A DNA stretch of 64,000 bases from Steromphala cineraria. Its lineage: Eukaryota > Mollusca > Gastropoda > Trochida > Trochidae. A program made the translations under genes and the position numbers. The DNA lies in NCBI GenBank assembly GCA_916613615.1, contig OU744727.1:4432593-4496592 (forward strand), written 5' to 3'. Shown here one piece after another: positions 1-11,061 of the stretch (position 1 is its first letter; every line of letters begins with the position of its first letter). Under the pieces are notes generated by a model. The model was not told the origin of the DNA. It worked only from the letters and a program-made list of their open reading frames with translations, and made no database searches.

Positions 1-272
1 ATTCCCTGTTTCATTACTGTTTTGTATCAAACCTCATATCAGCCCGATATGGAATGTACATGCTTTTGAGAATAGGTACTAATAGAGATAAATGTACATG
101 AATATTTATAAGCACATGTTGAGAAATCGTTTCCATTCTCGAAGCGCTTTACGTGTTTGTGGAATTATTTATACATAATTGTTGATGACCGTATTGTCAA
201 GAGGCGATAGATTTGAATTCAGTATCATGTATGTTTGACACAAAGTGAGTATATATATTTTCTTCGTAACAG
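1..272 (+). other. intron / 5' part of the STAND-ankyrin gene
   Basis: No convincing exon is seen here. The stretch ends in a pyrimidine-containing tract and the acceptor ...CGTAACAG at 272, so it is read as the intron before the first visible exon. That exon starts with two bases of a split codon, so further upstream exons must lie outside the window. Confidence 0.5.
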
Positions 273-362
273 GTAGAGACAGTAGACCCGGAAGTTTCCC
301 ATGTCTAAGACTGGAGGAGAGACAGAAGCTCATCTCCACCAACTTCGATAGTATTGGCTCTG
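273..362 (+). CDS. STAND-ankyrin gene, first visible exon (N-terminal module)
   Basis: A 90-nt exon not visible as a long ORF, inferred from splice signals and phase. It is bounded by an AG acceptor at 271-272 and a GTAAGT donor at 363. Read with two leading bases of a split codon it is open throughout, encoding about 29 residues that include CLRLEERQKLISTNFDSIGS. It ends one base into a codon, which is the phase needed by both following exons. It belongs to the gene that ends at 5540, but the gene's start codon is outside the window. The function of this part is not recognised. Confidence rests on both splice signals, the open frame and the phase match to three downstream exons. Confidence 0.6.
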
Positions 363-455
363 GTAAGTACACGTATTTCATCACTGCATTTCTTTGATAA
401 GCAAGGGCGCGTATCACAACAGTCTTTATCCCTTGCTAAATCACTCTTGCTCCAG

Positions 456-566
456 TTAACCGAAATTTATTTTGTGAGTACGGATCCCTCAAAGACGATT
501 TAAAGCCATATTCAGAAGTCTATGAGGTTTGGTTTGGAAGGGACACAGAACCCGTTATCCAATGCA
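456..566 (+). CDS. STAND-ankyrin gene, small cassette exon (N-terminal module)
   Basis: A 111-nt (37-codon) exon bounded by a TGCTCCAG acceptor ending at 455 and a GTAAGA donor at 567. Only one frame is open, and it reads NRNLFCEYGSLKDDLK followed by YSEVYEVWFGRDTEP. Both ends are phase 1: two leading bases complete the codon begun by the exon ending at 362 (G+TT, Val), and one trailing base joins the exon starting at 830 (A+AC, Asn). It is therefore symmetric and could be skipped without a frame change (G+AC, Asp). The mixed charged and aromatic composition looks like protein rather than intron translation. No family is recognised. Confidence 0.6.
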
Positions 567-829
567 GTAAGAGAAAAGGGTAATTAAATCACAATTTTGA
601 CATAACGAGAGAGTTTATCAATAAACAAAGATTTATATCGTACGACTTTATCAGATAATACGTTACAAAACTCGACAACAACTGTTATTTACTAATTTTG
701 GTGCTGATGGTGAGTTCGATTGTTATGACTTATGGTTATTATTATTAAAAGCAATGTTATCAAAAACGTAACTTTTTCAACCAGTATTACTAGATATGCT
801 CATTTAAAACATAAACCATCTATATTTAG

Positions 830-1387
830 ACCATGCAACGCTGTTCCCGGATGCCTCTGTGGACTATATGAATAGAACACATCCCGAAATATTGAATGGT
901 CTCCTAGAAGCAACTGAAGGCCGTCCAACGATCATCTTCATCTGCAGTTCTCTGAGGCAAACCTTAAACATCTTTGAATCCCAGAACAAGCCGAAGAACC
1001 TTATATTCGATGTGTTCATCTTCCAAGCAGGCCGTCCTAGCATCGTCATGTCAATCTACAGACCCGGGGAGAAACCTGATGTTTTCCCTTACACCACCAA
1101 GGTGGCGAGAGGGATTACTGCCAAGATCAGAACTGTCGTCCCCAACTTCAACATGGCCCGCGGAGTCCTGCCTGCGGACTCCATGAAGATTGATGTCGTC
1201 AAGAAGCTGCAGGAATGGGAAGCGGAAGCCCTGTCAGAGTTCAAATCCCGGTCCCTGAACTTGGACAATAAGAAGTTGTCTCTAGTGGTGCAGCACCTCG
1301 CTAAGCATCTGGAAGGTCAGGATGTGTTCACCTCCAAGGTCATTGCTCGGGAGCCTTTGCTTGAGAAACCGGAATTTTCCGATGACG
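830..1387 (+). CDS. STAND-ankyrin gene, N-terminal module exon
   Basis: A 558-nt exon between a TATATTTAG acceptor (ends 829) and a GTAAGT donor at 1388. The frame is open before the first Met at 859 (HATLFPDASVDY precedes it), so 859 is not the start of the protein. The exon encodes about 186 residues: a beta-rich first half (RPTIIFICSSLRQTL, NLIFDVFIFQAGRPSIVMSI) and a charged helical second half (DVVKKLQEWEAEALSEFKSR, KLSLVVQHLAKHL). It ends GAT GAC G. The missing AT is supplied by the exon at 2080, giving Asp-Asp-Asp before AVETGRTVV. I do not recognise the domain. In STAND proteins the N-terminal part is usually the effector or adaptor module, so that role is inferred from position alone. 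Confidence is high for the exon and low for function. Confidence 0.8.
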
Positions 1388-2079
1388 GTAAGTTTCCTCT
1401 GCCGTCTCTCTCATCAGGGAATAACAATAGCATGCTAATACTGTGAATGTTTCAACATAGAAAATGCTTAAGGTGCAGAAAAGGATATATATGCAATCAT
1501 TACATTCAAAGCTTCTATTAATATGTATTTCTTCCGACAATAATGTGTAAATTACGTCAGAGGTTAATGTATTATTTGTCCGACTTTGAAACGGAAATGA
1601 AAGCTGTATTACGTCAAATTATTTATTAATTCATTGGATATTTATCTCCCAAAAAGACTCTACTGATCAGATATTAAATATATGCAAAAAAAAGTATAAA
1701 ATGTTGATTGAACCACAAAACTATATATCATCTCACTTGAAACCTGTGACGATAGCTTGATAACTCAACTGATACTTCAAAAGAGAGGTTATTTAATAAA
1801 GTGATCAAATGTAACACTGGTTTTTATTTGTGGAAACACTTTTTTCAATAGAACACGTTTTTAGGATAGACTCTTTTGCTCGATTCAAAAGATCTTCTCA
1901 GTGTCAGGCAGCATCACCAGCACTTGTATGACTTTGATTCAAAAATAAAAAAAGTTAATAATGTTAGCTAAAGTTAAACGTACAAGAATTTGTACTATTG
2001 GAGAATGAAGGTACATGTAATGTTGTTTCAAAAGCAGTATTACAGTCACCATTTTATATTATTTTAATCTTTCATTCAG

Positions 2080-5000
2080 ATGCTGTAGAGACTGGGAGGA
2101 CAGTTGTCAGCGCATCCAGTGTTGACAAGAAAATGCAGGCAGTCCTTCAGCAGAAAGGAGTTCTGATGATAACTGGTCTACCAGGATCCGGCAAAACTGA
2201 AACAGCCAAGAGACTTGGAGCTGTGTTTATGAAACAGGGATATAAACTGAAAGATGTGACAGACATTTCAACTTTTGACGTTGAAGATTATGTGAAAAGA
2301 GACGAAAAATACTTTTGTGTTTTTGACGATGTATTTGAAAATGCTGGGGATTTATCTGTTGTCGAGAAGATACTGAACGGCTTAAGTATGTATCGCTATG
2401 CTCCTGGGACGGTTTACAAACCTGACCAAAAGGTGTTGGTGGTATTTACTTCAAGGACATACAATCTAAGGAAATGTACGAGCAATCTTAAAGAATCAAG
2501 TTTGTTTCCTTCTCATACCATTTTTGACTTGTCAGAAATTGGTTTCACTGGTATAGATGCCCGAGATATGTTTTTGATGCACTGGAAGCGACACAAATCG
2601 AAACCTCCGGAAGAATCAGATTTGATATTTGTAAGCGAGAAAGGGCCAAATGTTGTCGGGTTCCCTCTTATGTGTCACTTGTATTTTGGAACCGACCATT
2701 CCCTGTCATGCAATGAGTTTTTCGATGACCCGATCAGATATTTCCTGACCATTTTTGACCAAATCATCAACTCTAAATCATCTCTGTTTGGCTCGTTACT
2801 CTGTGTGTTCATGTGTGACAATGACGCCAAATCTCCTCAAGAAGACTATACTGATTCAGGGTTCAAGGACTCTGTGGACTTCAGGGAAACTCCTCCTGCA
2901 ACAGTGTCACTCTCTTACAAACCCTACGGGGAACTTGTAGCCAAGCTCAGACAAATCCTTCCAAACATTGACATTGAAGATGCTAAACAAGGCATTCAGC
3001 TTCTTAATGGAATATATGTTAATGAAGAGAAAAGTACCTTTTTAAGTTCTGTGATTTATGACGCCTTTGCATACAGCTTGTTTTGTCTGCATCCGTATTT
3101 CGTTTTGGAAAACTGTAGACTGACGTTTTTATGTAAGAGATTAAGTGGAGTTATTTTAAGTACGCCACGTGTTGATGACAAAAACTCACTCTGTGTATCC
3201 AAAACATACCTTGACGTGATTGCAAAAAGGCTTACGAATGCCATCTTAGAAGGAAAGTTGAAACTTACTCTGTCTCATCCATTGATGCATCATGAGACGT
3301 TTGTGGACAAAGTTTTGAAAGATGTGAAACTGGAAAGCCTGAATTCCCCTTTTGATGATGGGAAGCACTATATATACTGGACCGTCAAGTCAAACAGCAC
3401 GCCCTTGGTGAAGAGGGTTATTGGTCAGGTGGACTGGGGTCCGGACAACAAGAGGAGACAGTGCATTGAAGCGGCCATGTCGAGTGGATGTCAGGAATAC
3501 ACCTGGGGTATTGCTACAAAGGAGAGGTCTGTTATTAACAGCTGCTTGTTTCTTGCAGTGGAGCTGAACTGTCTAGACATTGCTGAATATCTTCTGGACA
3601 ACCGTGCAAACGTGTTAGATATCAACTGGGAAGGATGTAATGTTTTCCATGTTGCATGCTTGAACAACTTTGAAGAAATGTTTGAGGCAATCATTAGGTC
3701 ATGCAATACCGAGACCCTAAACAATGCTATACAATCAAGAGACTCCATGAACAGGACGCCATTGACAATAACACTGGAACATGGAAACAAAAAGATCTAC
3801 GATCATTTGTTATTAGTGGGAGGTCATCGTCAACTGAAGGAGGCTGTAGATCCATTTCTTCATTTTGCCTGTAAAGGAGGAAACAGAGACATTGTAGATG
3901 AGCTGTTGAGAAGTTTTGACATCAATGTACAGGACACGTCCAAGGCGACACCGCTGATGATGGCAGCACTAACAGGTCGTGCACACTTGGTGGATCATCT
4001 TCTAGCTCGAGGTGCAGATATAGCCATGGCTGACAGCAGAGGTGATCAAGTAATCCATTATGCTTCCCGAGGAGGTTGTGTACAGGTCGTTATGACTCTG
4101 TTGACAGTCTGTGACCAGAATACTCCCGGATCTGATGGACTTACTCCTTTGATGACATCAGCTGCGGAGGGGAATAATGATGTATTCCAGTATCTTGTAG
4201 ACCACAAGGCTGACCTGTCCTTGACTGATCAAAAGGGAAACTTTCTCATACATCATGCATGTCGAGGTGGCAACATTGACATAGTTAAAAAGGTTTTGGC
4301 TGCCAATGTCAATGCTAGAGGCGAACGAGGAAGGACTCCTGCTATGATTGCAGCAGCACATAAACATGTTGAAGTCCTTGATTTCCTTCTCTCTCAAAAT
4401 GCAGACCTATCAGAGGTGGATGTAGACAATAACACAGTGATAGACATCGGCCTGTCCACGAAGGATCAACGAATGATAAACTTCATCCGGGTGAAAGTCT
4501 CCAAGCGTTACAAAGACGACCAGGGACGGTCTCCAGTGATGAGTGCAGCTTTGAAAGGGGATTTAGACTCATTTAAGAGTTTGATGGTTGACAATTCAAA
4601 CCTAGAGCAAAGGGACAAGGACTTCAACACGGTACTTCACTACGCCTGCAGAGGAGGTTCCATGGAAATCGTGAAGACTCTGCTCATAAACGACTGGGAT
4701 ATGGACAGGCTCGGGGCGAAGAACAAGACGCCACTGATGTTCGCTGCTGCAGGGGGGCACTTGGATTTGGTGAGGTTCCTGATAACTGAGAAACGTGCCG
4801 ATATAAACAGGGTTGACTTGACCGGGAACAATGTACTCCATCATGCTTGTATGAGTGGGGATGTTGGTCTGGTAGAGTATCTGCTACCTCGGTTCCAGGT
4901 GGACCTTATGGGTGAGAACAACTGGACTCCAATCATGATGTCCGTAGTCTATTGCCATGATTCCCTCTTCAAGTACCTGAAGACCAACGGAGCGAACGTG

Positions 5001-5540
5001 AATCTCAGGGACCGTAGGGGATATTCCTCCTCGGACCTTGCATGTATTTATAACAGGGAGACTTGTTTTCTTAAATTATGTACAAATCGAAATGCACAAG
5101 CATCTCTGGAATTGTCAGCTCTTTACGGGAACTGGGACATTTTCTGCTGTCTATTAACTCGTAGGTTTGATGGAATGGTCGTCACGTTGGACTTCAACGA
5201 CAAGGTCTTCTGGAATGCTTGTCTTGGCGGCAACGGGAAGATCGTGCAGTACATTCTGAAGCACGAACCCCCCAACCTGGACAGTAGAGATGGCGAGGGA
5301 CGGACTGGACTGATGATAGCTGCTCTGTGTGCACACAGTGACGTGTTCCTTCTCCTGCTGAAGGAAGGAAGTCAGTTGCACTTGAATTACCTGGACCTCG
5401 ATGGGAACAATATCTTGCACTTGGCGCTTATTGGAGGTAACAAGAGCATTGTGGAGAAAATCTTTGCATTGAGGAAGAACAAAAGGTTTACACTTAAAGA
5501 TGCATCTTCGTCGACATTTGCTCACTGGTATGCGCGTTAA
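2080..5540 (+). CDS. STAND-type P-loop NTPase with ankyrin repeats, terminal exon
   Basis: The long 3' exon (3461 nt) starts after ...CTTTCATTCAG at 2079 and ends at the TAA at 5538-5540. The in-frame Met at 1998 lies in the intron's pyrimidine tract and is not the start. Together with the exons at 273, 456 and 830 it gives 1405 residues, incomplete at the N-terminus. Order: P-loop NTPase with Walker A GLPGSGKT (2175-2198) and Walker B-like YFCVFDDV (2310-2333); a mostly helical region to about 3490; then about 18 ankyrin repeats (3500-5470) with TPLMxAAxxG and LHxACRGG cores. This matches the STAND/NLR-like layout common in mollusc immune repertoires: ankyrins sense, the NTPase oligomerises. 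It most resembles the nSTAND3 group, but subfamily assignment needs a profile search. It is likely cytoplasmic, since no signal peptide or membrane segment is seen. A GTATGC at 5529, just before the stop, could be a weak donor to a further exon. Confidence 0.88.
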
Positions 5541-7742
5541 GTTTGCTGTCTTTTAGTGGCAGGTTCTAAGAGGGGTAGCCATTTTGAACAAAATATAGAT
5601 TACATGTGTGAACCAACGACATTGACCCGTGTCCTTTTCGCGTGACTTTTTTGACTTTTCAATAGGTGATAAAGTGGTCACAAAGACTTCACGAGGGAAA
5701 CTAAATGAAAACATGAAGTCAACCATTTTTCTGATTTTACTGGTATCTACTGCTCGAAACCACACACTTTGTTATTTATCCTTTTAAAGGATAGAGTGCT
5801 GATTTTCCTTTTTATTCGCTGTATTTTTTCTTAATTGTTTTGTTCAAAGAATTTTCATGAGTATCCATGTTATAGAACTGTGAATTCCCGAATTTATATC
5901 ATTATCACAGATTTTCAAGCACACCTTTCTTTTCACGACTGTTAATAAAATAGGATCCTTTCATAAAGTCTAGATTGACTGAATACCTATATCAAATGAA
6001 CAGCCTAAAGAAAATATGAATGAAGGTACAGTAATTGTTTTTAATATTTCATAGACTAAAATTTAGTCTAAAGCACACCCATAATTCATATACTGAATAT
6101 TGATATTTTATTTATGCTTTCAGCAAATTTGTGAATTTGTTGCCAATACCGTTTGCAAAGACATAATTGACCAGATTTTTGTATGCATAATAACTGGGTT
6201 TTTTTAGTTTGAAAATAATATCTTGTAATAGTGCCTACATTTTTAAATGCTTCATGTTTATTTAACTCATATGTGCTCTTTAGATAACAGTGTTATTAGT
6301 GCTGAACATAAACAATTGTTTAAACTGCAATGTCTACAATAAGTGTAGTTACAAAAGTTCATCAGGATCGTTTAAATGAATCTATTTAATATTTTTTATG
6401 AATTTAACATATTAAATATGTAGATAGGAAAAGTAATACGTTCAGTATTTTTTTCTTTTTTTACAGTTTTCAAGGACAAGTATTTAAGGAAACACCTTAC
6501 AAAGTTGTAATTGTTCATATAGATGCCTGGAGTGTATTGTAGTTAGTTTTACAAATGCAATGCCTGTTACTCAATTATCTTCAAATTTTATTTTAGCTTG
6601 TTACAGATTCAAACCAAATGTACATATAGATCCATTTTAGCAATGATGAAGCTCTACCATGGTTTACAATTTATTTTAATAAACTTAATTTTACAACGTG
6701 CTGTGTATTCTTTGAAGAAAACGGGCCTGTAGTTTTGGTGTGCCATAGTTCTATGTTTCTTTATAAAGCCTGGTTGTGGATCGTATTTCTGACAATCTCT
6801 TTGTTTTATCAACGACATTCTTGTGGTAATGTTTGAAGGGTAAAACAGGAATATATTTTACTACACAGAAGTCTATAAGCAATAAGCAACAATGTGGCAT
6901 ACCACATCCTGTGTAAGTGTAAAACATCCAATGATGATAAGTAGTTTTTAAGAAAAATAAACATTTATGATAGACAACGAAGGTGATTTAGAAATAGAAA
7001 TCAGTACCATTAATGCTTCATTTACATAAATATGGAATACAATTTAAAAGTCAAATAAATCAGCAAGCACCTCTTTGTCAACACAGCGTTAGAAGCAGTG
7101 ATAAAAACCTTTATCAAAAGGCTCACTATAGGTGAGTTATATGAGAAAAGTTTCAAATAGACTTCATGGTTTCAACAGTTGAATCAAGCATAGAACTGCA
7201 CGTATGACTAGATCGGTGCTCGGCTTAAAGTTGTTATGGATTTTATCAAGTACATTCTGCGGGAAAACGAGTAGAGAATAAATCGATAACAGCTGAAACA
7301 TAGGCTTGCTTCTCTATAAGTCAGTAGTTTCGTTCACACAAAGACAACTCTCGTTTTACGTTTAGCTCAAGATTTTATTGGCCTCGAAGTTGTCAGAAAA
7401 TAAACATTCGAAATACTTTTATGACAGTGTTTTTAAACAAAATCCCCATTTGAAGGTACAGTTACTATAAAAAATGAACATGTACGTAAGAAGAAGAATT
7501 GTTTTTCACCAAATCCACAACTAACCTTAAATGAAATGATGCAAAAGCATATTCATTCGCCAAAAAATAATTTCAACCTACGAGGAAAACGTATTTAATT
7601 GTCTCGTAATATCATCATTAACTTTCATTTTAGTTTTCATACCACTGGGAGCGATATTAAACATCAACTAACAACGACCTTACAACCTCTTGATTTTCGT
7701 TCAAAGATTTTAAAAAAATTAAAACATGGACTTAATTTTTTT
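5541..7742. other. 3' flank of the STAND-ankyrin gene, AT-rich, no gene
   Basis: No coding region is seen. An AATAAA at 5944-5949 is a plausible polyadenylation signal, giving a 3' UTR of about 420 nt, and another lies near 6678. A short perfect inverted repeat TAGACTAAA/TTTAGTCTA sits at 6052-6070. The rest is AT-rich single-copy-looking sequence. Confidence 0.6.
5944..5949 (+). terminator. candidate polyadenylation signal (AATAAA)
   Basis: First canonical AATAAA downstream of the stop at 5540 on the coding strand. Its use is not shown by the sequence. Confidence 0.4.
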
Positions 7743-9312
7743 AGCTCATCTGGTCTGTAAGGCCCGATGGGCTTATGGCATGGCATGGTGTCCGGCGTCC
7801 GTCCGTCCGTCCATCCGTCCGTAAACTTTGTGGAATTTCGACTTCTTCTCCAGAACCAAAAGGCCTAGAAAGCTAAAACTTTGTGTACAGACTCCTTGGC
7901 TAGTGAGGATTATCAATTGTAGCTTTGGTGGCCCTGTAACCCCTAATAAGGGCCACATGGGCCACACCCTAAAAACCTATTTTCATCTTCTTCTCCAGAA
8001 CCATAAGGCCTAGAAAGCTGAAACTTTGTGTACAGACTCCTAGACTAGTGAGGATTATAAATTGTAGCTTCGGTAGCCCTGTGACCCCAAATAAGGGCCA
8101 CAGGGGCCACGCCCTAAAAACTTATTTTCATCTTCTTCTAAAGAACCATAAGGCCTAGAAAGCTGAAACTTTGTGTACAGACTCCTTGGCTAGTGAGGAT
8201 TATATATTGTAGCTTTGGTGGCCCTGTGACCCCTAATAAGGGCCACAGGGGCCACGCCCTAAAAACCTATTTTCATCTTCTTCTCCAGAACCATAAGGCC
8301 TAGAAAGCTGAAACTTTGTGTACAGACTCCTTGGTTAGTGAGGATTATAAATTGTAGCTTCGGTAGCCCTGTGACCCCAAATAAGGGCCACAGGGGCCAC
8401 GCCCTAAAAGCCTATTTTCATCTTCTTCTCTAGAACCATAAGGCCTAGAAAGCTGAAACTTTGTGTACAGACTCCTTGGCTAGTGAGGATTATAAATTGT
8501 AACTTTAGTGACCCTGTGACCCCTAATAAGGGCCACAGGGGCCATGCCTTAAAAGCCTATTTTCATCTTCTTCTGCAGAACCATGAGGACTAGAAAGCTG
8601 AACATTTTTGTATAGCCTCTTTGAAGAGTGAGGATTATAAATTGTAGCTTTGGTGGCCCTGTGACCCCTAATAAGGGCCACAGGGGCCACACCCTAAAAA
8701 CCTATTTTCATCTTCTTCTCCATAACCATGAGGCCTAGAAAGCTGGACATTTTTGTATAGCCTCTCTGAAGAGTGAGGATTATAAATTGTAGCTTTGGTG
8801 GCCCTGTGACCCCTAATAAGGGCCACAGGGGCCACGCCCTAAAAACCTATTTTCATCGTCTTCTCCAGAACCATAAGGCCTAGAAAGCTGAAACTTTGTA
8901 TACAGACTCCTTGGCTAGTGAGGATTACGAATTGTAGCTTTGGTTGCCCTTTGACCCTTATTAAGGGCCAGAGGGACCACGCCCTAAAAACCTATTTTCA
9001 TCTCCTTCTCCAGAAGCTGAACCTTGTGAATATACTCTTTGACTAGTGAGGATTATGATTTACAGATTTTGTTGCCCTGTGGCCCCTAATAAGGGCCTCA
9101 CCCTTTAACCTAGTTTCATCTTTTTCTCAAGAAGCATCAGGCCTAGAAAGTTGAAAGTTTGTGTGAAAACTCCTAAGTTAGATAAGGAGGAATCCAAATT
9201 GTACATTTGGTGACCATGTGGTCCAAAGTAAGGGAGGAACCACATTTGCCACACCAAAAAAGGAAAATTGATATGAAGCCTGATGAGCTACAGAGCCACT
9301 GGCTCTATTTTT
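7743..9312 (+). mobile_element. non-autonomous element with 145-bp tandem core, copy 1 (pearl/DINE-like, Helentron-type architecture)
   Basis: The left end is AGCTCATCTGG. A GTCC/GTCY microsatellite follows at about 7795-7822, then about eight tandem units spaced exactly 145 bp (matching positions 7859, 8004, 8149, 8294, 8439, 8584, 8729, 8874), then shorter decayed units. The right end has the inverted match GATGAGCT at 9282-9289, followed by the hairpin AGAGCCA-C-TGGCTCT at 9292-9306 and a T-run. Each core unit contains its own imperfect hairpin (GTGGCCCTGTG ... CACAGGGGCCAC). The layout of end repeat, GTCY microsatellite, minisatellite, inner end repeat and 3' hairpin is that described for DINE-1/pearl-type non-autonomous Helentrons. 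No transposase is encoded, and the minus-strand ORF here is just the repeat translated. Confidence 0.72.
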
Positions 9313-9339
9313 TAATTTGTCCAATAAACACTTTTTATT

Positions 9340-10335
9340 AGCTCATCTGGCCTGTTAGGCCCGATGGGCTTATGGCATGGCATGGTGTCCGGCGTCCGTC
9401 CGTCCGTCCATCCGTCCGTCCGTAAACTTTGTGGAATTTCGACTTCTTCTCCAGAACCATAAGGCCTAGAAAGCTGAAACTTTGTGAACAGACTCCTTGG
9501 CTAGTGAGGATTATAAATTGTAGCTTTGGTGTTCCCATGACCCCAAATAGGGTCACAGGGGTCACAACCTTAAAAACCTATTTTCATCGTCTTCTCCAGT
9601 TCTAAAAGGACAAGAGAGTTGAAAATGATATGTGCATACTCCATGGCCAATGGGGATTCATAATTGTAGATTTCGTGACCCCATGACCCCAAATAGGGTC
9701 ACAGGGGGCACAACCTTAAAAACCTATTTTCATCTTCTTCTCCAGTTCTAAAAGGACAAGAGAGTTGAAAATGATATGTGCAGACTCCTTGGCCAATGGG
9801 GATTCTTTATTGTAGATTTTGTGACCCCATGACCCCAAAAAGGGTCACAGGGGGCACAACCTTAAAAATCAATTCACATCTTCTTCTCCAGTTCCAAAAG
9901 GACTAGAGAGTTAAAAATGATATGTGAAGACTCCTTGGACAATGGGGATTCTAATTTGTAACTTTGGTGACTCTGTGACCCCAAATAGGGTCACAGGTGT
10001 CACAACCTTAAAAACCTATTTTCATCTTCTTCTCCAGTTCAAAAAGGTCTAGAGAGTTAATAATGATATGTGCAGACTCCTTGGCCAATGGGGATTATAA
10101 ATTGTAGCTTTGGTGGCCCTGTGACCCCTAATAGAGGAAATAGGAACGTCCTTTTAAATCGATTTTCATCTTCTTCTCCTGAAGTAAAAGGCCTTGAAAA
10201 CTGAAACTTGTCGCCTATATACTTAATTTTATGATTTGTGACCCTGTGGCCTCTACAAAGGGGTAATCACATCGTCCACACTCTACAGCATAATTGATGA
10301 AGCCTGATGAGCTACAGAGCCAATGGCTCTATTTT
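9340..10335 (+). mobile_element. non-autonomous element with 145-bp-type tandem core, copy 2
   Basis: Same orientation as copy 1 and only about 27 bp from it. Left AGCTCATCTGG at 9340, GTCC microsatellite at about 9393-9422, then diverged core units about 146 bp apart (for example 9604 and 9750). Right inverted match GATGAGCT at 10306-10313 and hairpin AGAGCCA-A-TGGCTCT at 10316-10330. Its core units differ from those of copy 1 (GACCCCAAATAGGGTCACAG in place of the GGCCCTGTG form). The two copies therefore carry separately homogenised arrays between nearly identical ends. Confidence 0.72.
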
Positions 10336-10374
10336 TACTCTTTCATTTAGCCAGCGTAGTTATCTGCTGTGAAA

Positions 10375-10520
10375 AACCCACCTGGGTTAGGGGCCATAAA
10401 ACTCGCGCGGGTGTATAATAAACATACTATACAGAGTAACGCATCATTATTTCAACCTAAAACACCGCCTAAATAGATATTCATACGTTGTGTATGAGAG
10501 AGTAAGATTCTCATTGAAAT
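10375..10520 (-). repeat. dispersed repeat fragment, inverted relative to 32080-32200
   Basis: The reverse complement shares TTTAGGCGGT, GCGTTACTCTGTATAGT and a CGCGAGT-like tail, in the same order, with 32080-32200. Ends are not clear. It is probably an old transposable-element fragment. Confidence 0.5.
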
Positions 10521-10649
10521 AAAGTTCAGTCTTTCGCTCAGTTTTCTTTTAATATATTGCTAACCTTACTATTTGCGGTTTGGCTGGTGTATGTAACATA
10601 AATAGTGAAGTTTAGATCTTATAGATATTTGGTTCGTAGCCTCAGATAT

Positions 10650-11060
10650 CAGTCCTCTTGGTGATATCGTAACATCTCCTCCTTGTCACGTGGTCACCAC
10701 TCAAAACAGATATAGGAAACATATCCACAATGCACTTTGCAACAACCTTTTCATGACGCACAGATACTACAACCACTGATCAAAAATCCTTGTTCGTTCG
10801 ATATTGCTTTGTGAAACACCGAAATACAAACATGTTGTTGTCTGCCTGTATACAACCAAGCAGGCTTGATGTAGTAAATCGTGTGCTTTGTGATTATTGA
10901 ATTTTTGATATATCGGTTAAGACATCTACATGTGACTTGTTTAAAGGAGTAGCTGCAGGCCATGTACCTCGAGAATACATAGAAATAAATGATCTAGGCT
11001 AGTCTAGCAGTTTGTTTTATTTAAGTTTTATAAATAGACTGTTATTATTATTTTTATTAG
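10650..11060 (+). repeat. tandem segmental duplication, copy 1
   Basis: About 410 bp, repeated immediately downstream from 11062. Shared markers run in order from CAGTCCTCTT through GGTCACCACTCAAAACAG and TGAAACACC to TTTATAAATAGACT and an ATT-rich end. No coding function: the minus-strand ORFs in both copies are repeat translation. Confidence 0.8.
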
Positions 11061-11061
11061 T

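Noticed and set aside
1998..2079. In-frame extension of the ankyrin ORF upstream to a Met at 1998
   Set aside because: It covers a pyrimidine-rich tract ending in TTCATTCAG, and the upstream exon joins in phase at 2080.
7773..9565. Minus-strand ORFs of about 65-75 codons with GRTDGRTDG
   Set aside because: The GTCC microsatellite and ends of the two repeat elements. The same peptide appears in both copies for that reason.
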